Positions 20,515-28,835 of a DNA stretch of 64,000 bases are shown piece by piece (the first letter of the stretch is position 1; every line of letters starts with the position of its first letter). A program made the translations under genes and the position numbers. The stretch is taken from NCBI GenBank assembly GCA_017546445.1, contig JAFYWX010000016.1:55283-119282 (forward strand), written 5' to 3'. The notes under the pieces were generated by a model that made no database searches, was not told the origin of the DNA, and saw only the letters and a program-made list of their open reading frames with translations. Origin of the DNA: Akkermansia sp. Lineage in GTDB: Bacteria > Verrucomicrobiota > Verrucomicrobiia > Verrucomicrobiales > Akkermansiaceae.

Positions 20515-22752
20515 TTAGCGAGTGAAAACAACAAAGTGAGAAATGTGAGCAAAGTCGGGGCCGGCGTTTTCGAACTCCAGCTTCACCCACTTGGCACGCG
20601 TACCATCCGGGAACTTGGCTACCCATTCCTTGGGCATATCGTTTGTCTCGGCTCGCTTGAACCAGGTGGCACCATCTTCACTGGTGTACACAACAGCCTT
20701 CTTCATACGCCACTCGTTGCCATCCACCTTGCGGATGATGCAGCCCGTGGTGTGGCCAGGCTTCTGCAGTTCCACAATGAAATTCGGATTCTGCTCCTTG
20801 GCGGTATGGCACTTACCACCCTCAGGAGTCATGATGGAGGCATGAAGCACAGGCGCATCATAATTGCTGGTGGTGGAAATGCGGAAGAGCGATGCCGCCG
20901 CCGGCTTACCCTGAAGCTCGCCCATCTTCTGCAGGGGGGAGGCCTTGTAATCCGGCTTACCCAGAGCCAGCGCACCCTTGGTCAGAGCCATGAAAGCGGG
21001 GCCGGAGCGGGCCTGCTCTGCGGCCACAATGGCCTTCTTGTAGGCCTCAGCCATCTTCTTGTTGCGTTCCTCGGCAGATTCGCCGCCGGCAGCCTCGCCG
21101 CTGCCAGCCTTCTCTGCAGCCTTGGCAAAGGCCTTGTTGAATATCTTGCTGCCTTCCTCCGTTGCCACATAGGTCTTCACAGCCCACTCCAGCAGCTGGC
21201 CGAAGGTGGTGCCATCGCCATTCTTGATGTGAGCCACAAACATATTCTCCAGGAACTTCTGGCGTGCGGAGTCAGACTGCAGGGCAGTCTGCTGCTTCTG
21301 CACCAGTTCATCGAGCTTCACAGCCCAGCTGGAGGGGGTGGTAGCCAGGGCCTCATGCTCCATGCGGTAGATGTTGAGCTGGTCCTTTTCCTCCATGGCA
21401 GCAATAATGTCTGCCAGATCAGCCGTGGCATCAATGGCAGCCACGCCGTGGCCGGCATACTTGGGAAGCATATCCTTGGTCAGGTACTCATAGCACTCCG
21501 GGGCAGAAACGCCACGCTTCTTCATCTGCTCATGCAGAGCAGCACGGAAGAACGGGTGCATGGGAGAATCCTTCAGCGCAGAGCGCCACATCTTCTCCGC
21601 CTCGGCATCCTTGCCGGCAGCCTCCAGACCGCGGGCGCACAGGCTCTTGCGGTAGGCCTTGGCCACCTTCTCATCATCGCCATACACAGCCTCCATCAGA
21701 TTATAGGAGGTCGGGGCGCGGAAACCGAAAATCATGTTATGCATACCGCCATCCGGGCCACCGAAACCGCCCACCCACTTGCCGCGCTCTGTACGCACAG
21801 CGTAGGCGCAATGGCCAGGCTGACCCACCGTGTATGAGGGAATGCCATGTGCCATGGCTGCCACAGCACCCAGGTGAGACATAGCACCGCACACGCCACC
21901 GTTGCGCAGCGTGGCCTCTGCCCAGCTCTCATTAGCATAAGGCAGGTTGTAGGCACCACCCTGCACCGAATCACCGAACTTGGAGGTACCCGTGTAGGTA
22001 GCAGCCCAGCAGGCAATGCCATACTTATCCCAGGGCAGGTTAATGGCCTTGGCGGCAAATTCGTAGGATTCATCATCCCAGTCCTGGCCGGGGTTGGCCA
22101 CCACGAAGCGGAGCTCCCAGGCTTTCAGGTTCTTGTAATTGGGATGCAGGAGGCCCTTCTTTTCCTGCTTCTGGAAGAACTTATAGCGGCGCACCGGGTT
22201 GTGCTTATTGGGCAGAGCCTTGGCCAGAGCGGGTTCCTTCCAGGTCTCGCCACCACCCCAGCAGGAAGCAAGAGCCGTGGCCAGAGCCTTGTTCTTGACA
22301 TCGCCTTCCTCTTCCTTCCAGATGCGGTAGAGAATCTGCATACCCAGATCCTTCTGATAAGGCACAAGACCACAGGTCAGGTAAACCTCCAGCCACTCGG
22401 TATCTTTCATGAATTCCTGAAGGAAGCGGGCCTTATCCTTACCCTCGCCAGCCATGGCGGTGAGGAACTCTGCACCCGTCACGCGGATGAGTTCATGCAT
22501 CATGGAGCAATGCAGCGCCGTTGCATCCTTCGGAGAAATATCCATCGTCTTCAGAGCCCCGGCAAGGGCGCTCTGAACATCGGCATAATCACCTTTTTCT
22601 ATGGCACTCTGCACAGCGGCGGGCAACTTCTTTGCCTTCACCGGAGCCAGTGCCAGCTTACTGCTTCCACCCTCGGCAGCCATCACCGCGGTCATCGGCG
22701 AAAGGCCCAGAGCGAGCATACCAAGCATCAAAGCACATGTTCGTGTACGCAT
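20515..22752 (-). CDS. Secreted transglutaminase-like protein with C-terminal discoidin-like domain
   Basis: 745 residues with a signal peptide (cleavage near AVMAA, ~26). Helical N-terminal part, then a papain/transglutaminase-like core: NGGVCGAMSHLGAVAAMAHG (Cys288), GQPGHCAYAV (His314) and GFGGPDGG (Asp334), in the order and approximate spacing of a Cys-His-Asp triad. The middle is helical and repeat-like. The last ~150 residues (NFIVELQKPGHTTGCIIRK, AVVYTSEDGATWFKRAE, WVKLEFENAGPDFAHISHFVVF) fit an F5/8 type C (discoidin/CBM32-like) sandwich. This suggests a secreted peptidase, amidase or cross-linking enzyme with a glycan-binding module. Cotranscribed with the downstream thioredoxin-like protein. 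Confidence 0.7.
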   Translation of the reverse strand: MRTRTCALMLGMLALGLSPMTAVMAAEGGSSKLALAPVKAKKLPAAVQSAIEKGDYADVQSALAGALKTMDISPKDATALHCSMMHELIRVTGAEFLTAMAGEGKDKARFLQEFMKDTEWLEVYLTCGLVPYQKDLGMQILYRIWKEEEGDVKNKALATALASCWGGGETWKEPALAKALPNKHNPVRRYKFFQKQEKKGLLHPNYKNLKAWELRFVVANPGQDWDDESYEFAAKAINLPWDKYGIACWAATYTGTSKFGDSVQGGAYNLPYANESWAEATLRNGGVCGAMSHLGAVAAMAHGIPSYTVGQPGHCAYAVRTERGKWVGGFGGPDGGMHNMIFGFRAPTSYNLMEAVYGDDEKVAKAYRKSLCARGLEAAGKDAEAEKMWRSALKDSPMHPFFRAALHEQMKKRGVSAPECYEYLTKDMLPKYAGHGVAAIDATADLADIIAAMEEKDQLNIYRMEHEALATTPSSWAVKLDELVQKQQTALQSDSARQKFLENMFVAHIKNGDGTTFGQLLEWAVKTYVATEEGSKIFNKAFAKAAEKAGSGEAAGGESAEERNKKMAEAYKKAIVAAEQARSGPAFMALTKGALALGKPDYKASPLQKMGELQGKPAAASLFRISTTSNYDAPVLHASIMTPEGGKCHTAKEQNPNFIVELQKPGHTTGCIIRKVDGNEWRMKKAVVYTSEDGATWFKRAETNDMPKEWVAKFPDGTRAKWVKLEFENAGPDFAHISHFVVFTR

Positions 22753-22758
22753 GGTGAT

Positions 22759-22787
22759 AGAATGCTACTCAGCCACACCAAAGTCAA
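22759..22787 (-). promoter_or_regulatory. Promoter of the transglutaminase-like operon (predicted leaderless)
   Basis: Minus strand TTGACT (22782-22787), 17-base spacer, CATTCT (22759-22764), six bases before the ATG at 22752. Confidence 0.45.
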
Positions 22788-22816
22788 GCCTAAAGAACCA
22801 GCCTGCGGCTCCGCTA

Positions 22817-22845
22817 TTGCATTTATCAGGCTTTTATGCTAACAT
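22817..22845 (+). promoter_or_regulatory. rlpA promoter (predicted leaderless, GTG start)
   Basis: TTGCAT (22817-22822), 17-base spacer, TG-C-TAACAT (extended -10; hexamer 22840-22845). Seven bases separate the -10 from the GTG at 22853, so transcription should start at or next to the start codon. Confidence 0.6.
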
Positions 22846-22852
22846 ATGGGCC

Positions 22853-23368
22853 GTGAAGCGCCTTAACCACACAGCCATTCTCCTGCTGGCAGCAGCCATC
22901 CTGCTCCCGGGCACGGGCTGTTCCTGGCGCAAGCGATTCCAATCTGCCCCGGCGGCAGATACCCGCCCGGAGCCCAAACTCAAACGGAATTCCTATACGG
23001 TAAACGGGCACCGCTACCACCCCATGAACATTGAGCAGGCCCTGCAATACCGCGAAGTGGGCGAGGCCTCGCTTTACGAAGGCGCCAACACCCGCGGTGC
23101 CCTGGGCGAAAAGCTCCCCTACGGCGGCATGTATGCCGCCCACCGCACCCTGCCCCTGCCCAGCACGGTGCGCATCACCAGCATTTCCACCGGCAAGAGC
23201 TGCCTGGTGCGTGTGAACGACCGCGGCCCCTTCCACCGCCGCCGCATCATTGATATCAGCCCCGCCGTGGCCCGAGCCATCGGCTTTCACCAATGGGGTG
23301 TGCACCAGGTGGAAATTGAAACCGTCTCCGTGGGCGATGGCCCCAACCAACGCCGCAAGGAGGATTAA
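22853..23368 (+). CDS. rlpA: RlpA-like septal ring lytic transglycosylase, probable lipoprotein
   Basis: RlpA cleaves glycan strands lacking stem peptides during septation. 171 residues from a GTG: a hydrophobic leader ends at LPGTGC (Cys23), a near-lipobox with Gly rather than Leu at -3. The double-psi beta-barrel follows: GEASLYEGANTRGALGEKLP, MYAAHRTLPLPSTVRIT, LVRVNDRGPF and RIIDISPAVARAIGF, with the conserved Glu, His and Asp present. There is no SPOR domain, which longer RlpA proteins carry. No ATG is available in frame near the promoter, and the -10 box fixes the GTG. The 3' end overlaps the convergent DUF4143 gene by 4 bases. Confidence 0.88.
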   Translation: MKRLNHTAILLLAAAILLPGTGCSWRKRFQSAPAADTRPEPKLKRNSYTVNGHRYHPMNIEQALQYREVGEASLYEGANTRGALGEKLPYGGMYAAHRTLPLPSTVRITSISTGKSCLVRVNDRGPFHRRRIIDISPAVARAIGFHQWGVHQVEIETVSVGDGPNQRRKED

Positions 23369-24720
23369 GCCCCCCCGCCTCTCACCGGAAGTGCAGTGCA
23401 TTCCGGAAGCAGCTGAGATATTGCGTACAGAGGAATGTCCAGTTGCGTATACTCTTCCCCTGAAGGAAGCGCTAGATGCTGCACATGATAGTTAGCCATT
23501 GATGTACGAATAGCTATAGCCGGCATGAACTTCTGACAATAGAACTTGAGGCTCTTGGCTGTCAGATTCAGCTCAGCCTTTACCTCCATAGGCACCAGCT
23601 CCATACCCTGCTGCACCAGGAAATCTATTTCCGACTGTCCGTTACTACTTACCCAGTAATAGGGTTCCAGGCGGCAGACAGCGCGAAGCTCCTGCTGCAC
23701 GTACTGCTCTGCCAAAGCCCCCTTGAATTCCTGGAAAATGCGATTACCCTCCAGAATCACCCCCGCCTGCAAACCCGCCTGCGCACCAAGAAGCCCCACA
23801 TCTACATGAAAAAGCTTAAATGCTTTTTCGCTATACGCATTTACAGGCAATGCCGGCTTCGCCACACGACGTACCGCGTATGCCAGGCCTGCATCATACA
23901 GCCACTGCAAACTCATTTCAAGATGCCGCATGCGCAAGCCCTGCTGCACACCTGAACACATAAATTTCTTATTCTCGCAAGCCAACTGATTAGGCAGTGA
24001 ATCCCATATCATGCCCGTGCGCAACCAATGTTCGGCAGGTATGTGCTTACTGAAATCGCGGCGGTAGCCATCCAGCAAATCGCCTTGTACTGCCCTTACC
24101 TGCGCGAAATTCCGATTCTCAGCAAACTCCTTGACCGCTTCCGGCATGCCCCCCACAAAATAATAATAACGCAGGTACTCTGCAAAGCGGTCAGCAAACA
24201 GAGTAATCATCTTCCAATCGCGGGAACGCAGTAAATCGACCATCATTCCCTGCCCGCACGCCGTCAGAAATTCCGTATAACTCATCGGATACAGATGTAG
24301 CATATTCACCTTGCCTACAGGGAAACCGGTACCCCGGTGTTCATATAATCCCAACAAGGAGCCAGCTGCCACAACATGCTGTTCCGGCATATCCTCACAG
24401 AAGTATTTCAACGAAGTCAGTGCCGCCTGGCACTCCTGTATCTCATCCAGAATAATCAGAGTCTCCCCCGGTATCACAGGAGTATCAGCATGCAACTGCA
24501 GACCGGTCAATATCCGCTTCATGTCGAAATCCTTTTCAAAGGATTCCTTCATTCGCTCATCACGGTCAAAACGAACATAAACCACATTGCGATAATGCTT
24601 ACGAGCAAACTCCTGCAACAGCCAGGTCTTGCCCACCTGGCGTGCCCCCAGCAGCAGCATTGGTTTGCGGCGTGCATTATTTTTCCAAGCAGCTAATTCG
24701 CTTATTAATTCTCGCTTCAT
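23365..24720 (-). CDS. DUF4143 AAA+ ATPase, copy 1
   Basis: 451 residues. P-loop ATPase domain first: GARQVGKTW (Walker A, ~26-34), LIILDEIQE (Walker B), AAGSLLGL (sensor region), then a winged-helix-like middle, then the DUF4143 C-terminal part with SEIDFLVQQGMELVPMEVKAE, the D...ExK pattern of a PD-(D/E)XK nuclease fold. Function of the family is unknown; such genes are very common in gut bacteria and archaea. A close paralogue lies at 27234-28577, with an amino-acid ABC transporter between them. Upstream of the start is a 33-bp tandem repeat. Base composition is lower in GC than the neighbours, which fits transfer. Confidence 0.88.
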   Translation of the reverse strand: MKRELISELAAWKNNARRKPMLLLGARQVGKTWLLQEFARKHYRNVVYVRFDRDERMKESFEKDFDMKRILTGLQLHADTPVIPGETLIILDEIQECQAALTSLKYFCEDMPEQHVVAAGSLLGLYEHRGTGFPVGKVNMLHLYPMSYTEFLTACGQGMMVDLLRSRDWKMITLFADRFAEYLRYYYFVGGMPEAVKEFAENRNFAQVRAVQGDLLDGYRRDFSKHIPAEHWLRTGMIWDSLPNQLACENKKFMCSGVQQGLRMRHLEMSLQWLYDAGLAYAVRRVAKPALPVNAYSEKAFKLFHVDVGLLGAQAGLQAGVILEGNRIFQEFKGALAEQYVQQELRAVCRLEPYYWVSSNGQSEIDFLVQQGMELVPMEVKAELNLTAKSLKFYCQKFMPAIAIRTSMANYHVQHLALPSGEEYTQLDIPLYAISQLLPECTALPVRGGGA

Positions 24721-24775
24721 TCCTTTCCCTCCTGACAGAATTATGAACTATCCACCACACCTTGTCAAGCCTCTC

Positions 24776-24856
24776 GCACATTTTTCACGGGAGTTTTGTG
24801 CTCTCTGTGCACATTTTTCACGGAAGTTTTGTGCTCTCTGTGCACATTTTTCACGG
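24776..24856. repeat. 33-bp tandem repeat upstream of DUF4143 copy 1
   Basis: Units at 24776-24808, 24809-24841 and a partial 24842-24856. Read towards the ATPase gene the core is CCGTGAAAAATGTGC, separated by a spacer containing AGAGAGCACAAAACT. Units one and two differ at one base. The array ends 55 bases before the ATG at 24720. Because the period is a multiple of three, spurious ORFs run through it. Confidence 0.9.
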
Positions 24857-24861
24857 CAAAG

Positions 24862-24885
24862 CGGCGCCCGATTGGGCGCCGTTTT
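24862..24885. terminator. Hairpin next to the repeat array
   Basis: CGGCGCCC (24862-24869) pairs with GGGCGCCG (24874-24881) around GATT, followed by TTTTA on the plus strand and preceded by A-rich DNA in the opposite sense. It sits between glnQ (minus, ends 24916) and the repeats and probably ends the transporter transcript. Confidence 0.65.
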
Positions 24886-24915
24886 ATCATAATTCGTTTA
24901 TGTATAATATATTTC

Positions 24916-25647
24916 TTATCTCAGCGAGAAGAAATCGCGTATGCGGGCATTATCGCTGGCGGCGATGACGCTGGGCGGGGCATCCACCACAAGCTTACCA
25001 TCGGCCAGGAACACGATGCGGTCTGCCAGTTCCATGGCGAAATCGGTATCGTGGGAAACGACGAGCATGGTCATGCCGTCCTTGGCAAGCTCACGCATCA
25101 GGTTTTCCACCTCGCCCACCATTTCGGGGTCCAGAGCGGAGGTCGGCTCGTCGAAAAGCAGCACCTCGGGATTCATAGCCAAGGCGCGCACAATAGCCAC
25201 GCGCTGCTTCTGACCACCGGAAAGCTGGGAGGGGTAGGCCTTAGCCTTATCATGCAAGCCAATGCGGTGCAGCAGGTGCATGGCCTTGTTCTCTGCCTCC
25301 ATTCGGTTCATGAGGCCGCACTTCACCGGGGCCAGGGTAATGTTATCCAGAATGGTGAGATTGGCAAAAAGGTTGAAATGCTGGAACACCATGCCCACCT
25401 TGGCGCGGTAGTGGTTCAGGCCATTCTCGCTGCGGTCCACCGGCTTGCCGTGGAACAGCACCTCGCCGCCCGTGGGAGTCTCCAGGAAATTCATGCAGCG
25501 CATCACCGTGCTCTTGCCGGCGCCGGAGGGGCCCAGCAGGAACACCACCTCGCCCTTCTTCACCCCTACGGAAACTTCATCAATCACGCGGTGGTCACCG
25601 AAATCCTTGACCAGATCGCGCACTTCCAAAATGTTATCAGCGTTCAT
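24916..25647 (-). CDS. glnQ: Polar amino-acid ABC transporter ATP-binding protein (GlnQ/ArtP-type)
   Basis: 243 residues. GPSGAGKST (Walker A), Q-loop in FQHFNLFANLT, signature LSGGQKQRVAIVRAL, VLLFDEPTSALDPE (Walker B and D-loop), switch His in VVSHDTDFA. Strong match to the GlnQ/HisP/ArtP group. It overlaps the 3' end of the binding-protein/permease fusion by 11 bases, so the two are translated together and make a complete uptake system with only two polypeptides. Exact substrate is not readable; glutamine, arginine or a related amino acid is likely. Confidence 0.93.
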   Translation of the reverse strand: MNADNILEVRDLVKDFGDHRVIDEVSVGVKKGEVVFLLGPSGAGKSTVMRCMNFLETPTGGEVLFHGKPVDRSENGLNHYRAKVGMVFQHFNLFANLTILDNITLAPVKCGLMNRMEAENKAMHLLHRIGLHDKAKAYPSQLSGGQKQRVAIVRALAMNPEVLLFDEPTSALDPEMVGEVENLMRELAKDGMTMLVVSHDTDFAMELADRIVFLADGKLVVDAPPSVIAASDNARIRDFFSLR

Positions 25648-27118
25648 TCTTCTTCAGACGGTTTTCAAGTTTCTTGAGGAGCTGGCTCAGGCACACCACC
25701 ACAATCAGGTAGATAAGAGCCACTGCAATGAGCGGAAGGAAGGCATCGTAGGTCTGGCTGCGGATGATGTCACCGCCCTTGGTCAAATCCTGCAGAGCAA
25801 TGTAACCACACACGGAAGTCTCCTTGAGCAGCACGATGAATTCATTGCCCAGCGCCGGCAGCACATTCTTGAAGGCCTGCGGCAGAATCACCGAGCGCAT
25901 GGTGGTGCCATAGCTCATGCCCAGACTGCGGCCGGCCTCCATCTGGCCGGAATCCACCGCCATGATACCGGAGCGGATAATCTCCGCCACATAGGCACCG
26001 GAGTTCACACCGAAAGCCACAATGGCCACCAGCACCTTACTCACATCCACCGAGCCGAAAATCACGAAGTAGATGATAAGCAGCTGCACCACCACCGGGG
26101 TACCACGCACCACAGTCAGGTAAATGTGGCACAGGAAGTTCAGCACCTTGTAACGGCCGGTCTGGTCATGCGCGCTGCGCACCACTGCCACCAGAAACCC
26201 GATGCACAGGCCCATGAGCACCGCGCAGAAGGAAATCTCAATCGTCACCAGGAAACCGTTTACCAGATAGCTCCAGCGGCTATCCTTCACAAAGTTCACC
26301 TCGAAGGAAGCAGCCATGCGTCCCCAGAGTCCCTTTTCCTCCGTCTCCACGGCGGGAACAGCCAGCGGTTTGCCATCCTTGTCCAGATAGCGGGCCCATA
26401 TTGCATCCATAGTGCCATCGGCCTTCATTTCAGCCATGGTCTTGTTGAACATGGCCAGCAGCTCCGGGCGATTCTTGCTGATAGCAAGGGCGTATTCCTC
26501 CGAAACAAGAGCCACGGGCAGAATCCTGATACCGGCATTGCGGGCCACATGCTCCTCAGCGGGGGCACTGTCCAGCACCACGGCATCAATCTTGCCCGTC
26601 ACCAGAGAGGCCACAGCCAGCGCACCATCCTGGAAACGCTCCGGTTCCTGGATATTGGAAGCCACATACATATCACCCGTGGTGCCATGCTGCACACCGA
26701 TGCGCTTGCCCTTCATGTTTTCCGGGCCGGCGATATCCGAACCATCGCGCACGATAATCACCTGGTCAGCCTTCACATAGCTGGTCGTGAAATCAATCTG
26801 CTTCTTGCGGTCTTCCGTCACCGTGATACCGGAGGCGGCCACATCGCCCTTCCCCGTCTGCACAGCAGCAATCACGGAATCAAAGGCCATATCCTCAATC
26901 ACCAGTTCATAGCCATTACGGTGAGCAATCTCGCGCACCATATCGGCGTCGATACCCACAATGCGGTCTCCCTGGTGGAATTCATACGGGGGGAAGGTCG
27001 CATTGGTCACCATTATCAGTTTGCTGCGTTCCTCCTGTTTCTCGCCACAGGCTGTCAGAAACAGAGACATGAACGCCAGCATCACTGCCAGCACTTTCTT
27101 ATATACTATACCGGGCAT
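25637..27118 (-). CDS. Amino-acid ABC transporter: substrate-binding lipoprotein fused to permease
   Basis: 493 residues. Start at MPGIVYKKVLAVML, because this gives a lipoprotein signal with lipobox LTAC (Cys24); the open frame upstream adds 52 implausible residues. Residues ~30-255 are a family-3 solute-binding domain (PPYEFHQGDRIVGIDADMVREIA, GDVAASGITVTEDRKKQIDF, GKRIGVQHGTTGDMY). Residues ~290-490 are a HisM/GlnP-type permease with the EAA loop EAGRSLGMSYGTTMRSVILPQAFKN. Such fusions tether the receptor to the channel. It works with the overlapping GlnQ-type ATPase. Confidence 0.92.
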   Translation of the reverse strand: MPGIVYKKVLAVMLAFMSLFLTACGEKQEERSKLIMVTNATFPPYEFHQGDRIVGIDADMVREIAHRNGYELVIEDMAFDSVIAAVQTGKGDVAASGITVTEDRKKQIDFTTSYVKADQVIIVRDGSDIAGPENMKGKRIGVQHGTTGDMYVASNIQEPERFQDGALAVASLVTGKIDAVVLDSAPAEEHVARNAGIRILPVALVSEEYALAISKNRPELLAMFNKTMAEMKADGTMDAIWARYLDKDGKPLAVPAVETEEKGLWGRMAASFEVNFVKDSRWSYLVNGFLVTIEISFCAVLMGLCIGFLVAVVRSAHDQTGRYKVLNFLCHIYLTVVRGTPVVVQLLIIYFVIFGSVDVSKVLVAIVAFGVNSGAYVAEIIRSGIMAVDSGQMEAGRSLGMSYGTTMRSVILPQAFKNVLPALGNEFIVLLKETSVCGYIALQDLTKGGDIIRSQTYDAFLPLIAVALIYLIVVVCLSQLLKKLENRLKKNER

Positions 27119-27126
27119 GCGCGTGA

Positions 27127-27155
27127 AGCTTAGCACAATGCGCCCCAAATGGAAA
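27127..27155 (-). promoter_or_regulatory. Possible promoter of the amino-acid transporter
   Basis: Minus strand TTTCCA (27150-27155), 17-base spacer, TGTGC then TAAGCT (27127-27132), eight bases before the ATG at 27118. The -35 is weak; the extended -10 supports it. Confidence 0.4.
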
Positions 27156-27233
27156 GGTAAAAAACAAAGAATGCTTATTTTAGCGGCATTCCAGCTCAAT
27201 GTAGACCAGATTCTGCCAGAGGAGGAGTATTTC

Positions 27234-28577
27234 TCAACCCTGTATCGCTTCGCACACGTGATATGCCTGTTCAATACCGTAGAGGGGCAGGTCCACCAGA
27301 GTGAAGGTACTGCCGTCCTTACCGGCAGGAGGATTACTAATCTGGAAGGAAGACATCGACACCCGCAGAGCCAGCGGCACCTGTTGTTTACGGCAGAAGG
27401 TCATCAGACTCTTGGCCTGGAGGTTAATCTCCGCCTTCACCTCCACGGGTACAAAGGCAGCCCCACAGCCGAAAGCAAAATCAATCTCGCAATCGGACTG
27501 ATGCGATGACCAGTAGAACAGCTCACGAGTGTTCACCGCCCGAAGCTGCTGCTGTACATACTGCTCCGCCAGGGCTCCCTTGAACTCGGTAAAGATGGTG
27601 TTACCCTCAACAATGGTCTTCGCCTGCAAATCTGCCATAGCACCCAGCAGACCTACATCCACAAAGAACAGCTTGAACACCCTGTCGCGATAGGCGGCAG
27701 GAGGAAATGCTGCCTTGCTCACTCGGGACACGGTGTGCACCAGCCCGGCATCCACCAGCCACTGAAGCGCGTATTCAACATCCCGCATCCGCAGGCCTGG
27801 CGCCACATCCTTACAGATGAACTTCTTATTTTCGCGCGAGAGTTGCCCGGGTATGGAATTCCACACCATTGAAATACGCGGAGCCACCTCTGCTGGGGCA
27901 TGCTTCGTAAAATCTCGCCGATAACCATCCAGCAGAGTCTGATGCACACGGCGCGCTGTTGCAAAGTTCTTTGTCTGCACAAAGGCAGCCACGGCTTCCG
28001 GCATACCACCCACAAAGTAGTACTGCTTCAGCAAATCAGAAAAACGGGAAGCAAACACCTTCACCAGTTCCCAATCCCGGGATTCCAGAAGTTTCACCAG
28101 ATTCCCCTGCCCCATGGCTTCCAGAAACTCGCAGAATGTCATCGGGTAGAGATTCATCATATCCACCTTACCTACGGGGAAGCCGGTACCCTCGTGCACC
28201 TGCAGCCCCAGTAAGGAACCAGCAGCCACGATATGGTGTTCTCGAGCGTTTTCGCAGAAGTATTTCAGAGAAGTCAACGCCTGCGGGCATTCCTGAATCT
28301 CATCAAAAATAATCAGCGTTTCCCCGGGTGTCAGCCGGCAACCGGTCTCTGCCTGAATCAGCAGCAGCAGACGCTGCACATCGTAGCCTCCCGAAAAAGC
28401 CAGGCGCATATTCTCGTTACTGTCAAAACTGACAAATGCCACCTCCTTGTAATGCTTACGGCCAAATTCCTGCATGAGCCAGGTCTTTCCAACCTGTCTC
28501 GCTCCCATGATGAGAAGCGGCTTCCTCATCAGGCTGTTTTTCCACTCCAGCAGCTGTTGTTCGGCATATCTATTCAT
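27234..28577 (-). CDS. DUF4143 AAA+ ATPase, copy 2
   Basis: 447 residues, collinear along its whole length with the copy at 23365-24720 and clearly paralogous (roughly half the residues identical by eye). GARQVGKTW (Walker A), LIIFDEIQE (Walker B), AAGSLLGL, YYFVGGMPEAV, and C-terminal CEIDFAFGCGAAFVPVEVKAE with the D...ExK pattern. It lies upstream of the transporter operon and reads the same way. Its 5' side carries a different 33-bp tandem repeat (28645-28756). The two ATPase-plus-repeat cassettes therefore bracket the ABC transporter. Molecular function unknown. Confidence 0.88.
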   Translation of the reverse strand: MNRYAEQQLLEWKNSLMRKPLLIMGARQVGKTWLMQEFGRKHYKEVAFVSFDSNENMRLAFSGGYDVQRLLLLIQAETGCRLTPGETLIIFDEIQECPQALTSLKYFCENAREHHIVAAGSLLGLQVHEGTGFPVGKVDMMNLYPMTFCEFLEAMGQGNLVKLLESRDWELVKVFASRFSDLLKQYYFVGGMPEAVAAFVQTKNFATARRVHQTLLDGYRRDFTKHAPAEVAPRISMVWNSIPGQLSRENKKFICKDVAPGLRMRDVEYALQWLVDAGLVHTVSRVSKAAFPPAAYRDRVFKLFFVDVGLLGAMADLQAKTIVEGNTIFTEFKGALAEQYVQQQLRAVNTRELFYWSSHQSDCEIDFAFGCGAAFVPVEVKAEINLQAKSLMTFCRKQQVPLALRVSMSSFQISNPPAGKDGSTFTLVDLPLYGIEQAYHVCEAIQG

Positions 28578-28644
28578 AACAATTCCTCCCGAAAATCAGA
28601 TTATCACACTCACCACTTATTATCAATAGCAATTTACAAAATCA

Positions 28645-28756
28645 GGACGACTTTTTACCTTTCCGACCACATTTCGCGGACGACTTTTCACCATTTCGCC
28701 CACATTTCGCGGACGACTTTTCACCATTTCACCCACATTTCGCGGACGACTTTTCA
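28645..28756. repeat. 33-bp tandem repeat upstream of DUF4143 copy 2
   Basis: Units 28645-28677, 28678-28710, 28711-28743 and a partial 28744-28756. Read towards the ATPase gene the core is CCGCGAAATGTGG, with AAAAGTCGTC completing each unit. Period and core match the array in front of copy 1, although the spacer sequence differs. Confidence 0.9.
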
Positions 28757-28780
28757 AAATTCACCCCAACTGGAAAGGAA

Positions 28781-28813
28781 CATCCTCCACAGGCATTCAG
28801 CCTGCGGAGGATG
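28781..28813 (-). terminator. Hairpin downstream of THI4
   Basis: CATCCTCCACAGG (28781-28793) pairs with CCTGCGGAGGATG (28801-28813) with one mismatch. It lies 22 bases after the thi4 stop on the minus strand; no long T run follows in that direction. Confidence 0.6.
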
Positions 28814-28835
28814 AAAAAAGAGCCGGTAATGAGAA

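Noticed and set aside
19018..21837. 939-codon open frame opposite the thioredoxin-like and transglutaminase-like genes
   Set aside because: Same antisense effect; it spans two real genes and the gap between them.
24776..24856. 33-bp arrays as CRISPR
   Set aside because: Units are contiguous with no unique spacers, only two to three copies, and there are no cas genes.
28645..28756. Insertion-sequence ends around the DUF4143 genes
   Set aside because: No transposase, terminal inverted repeats or target-site duplication could be seen at the cassette borders.
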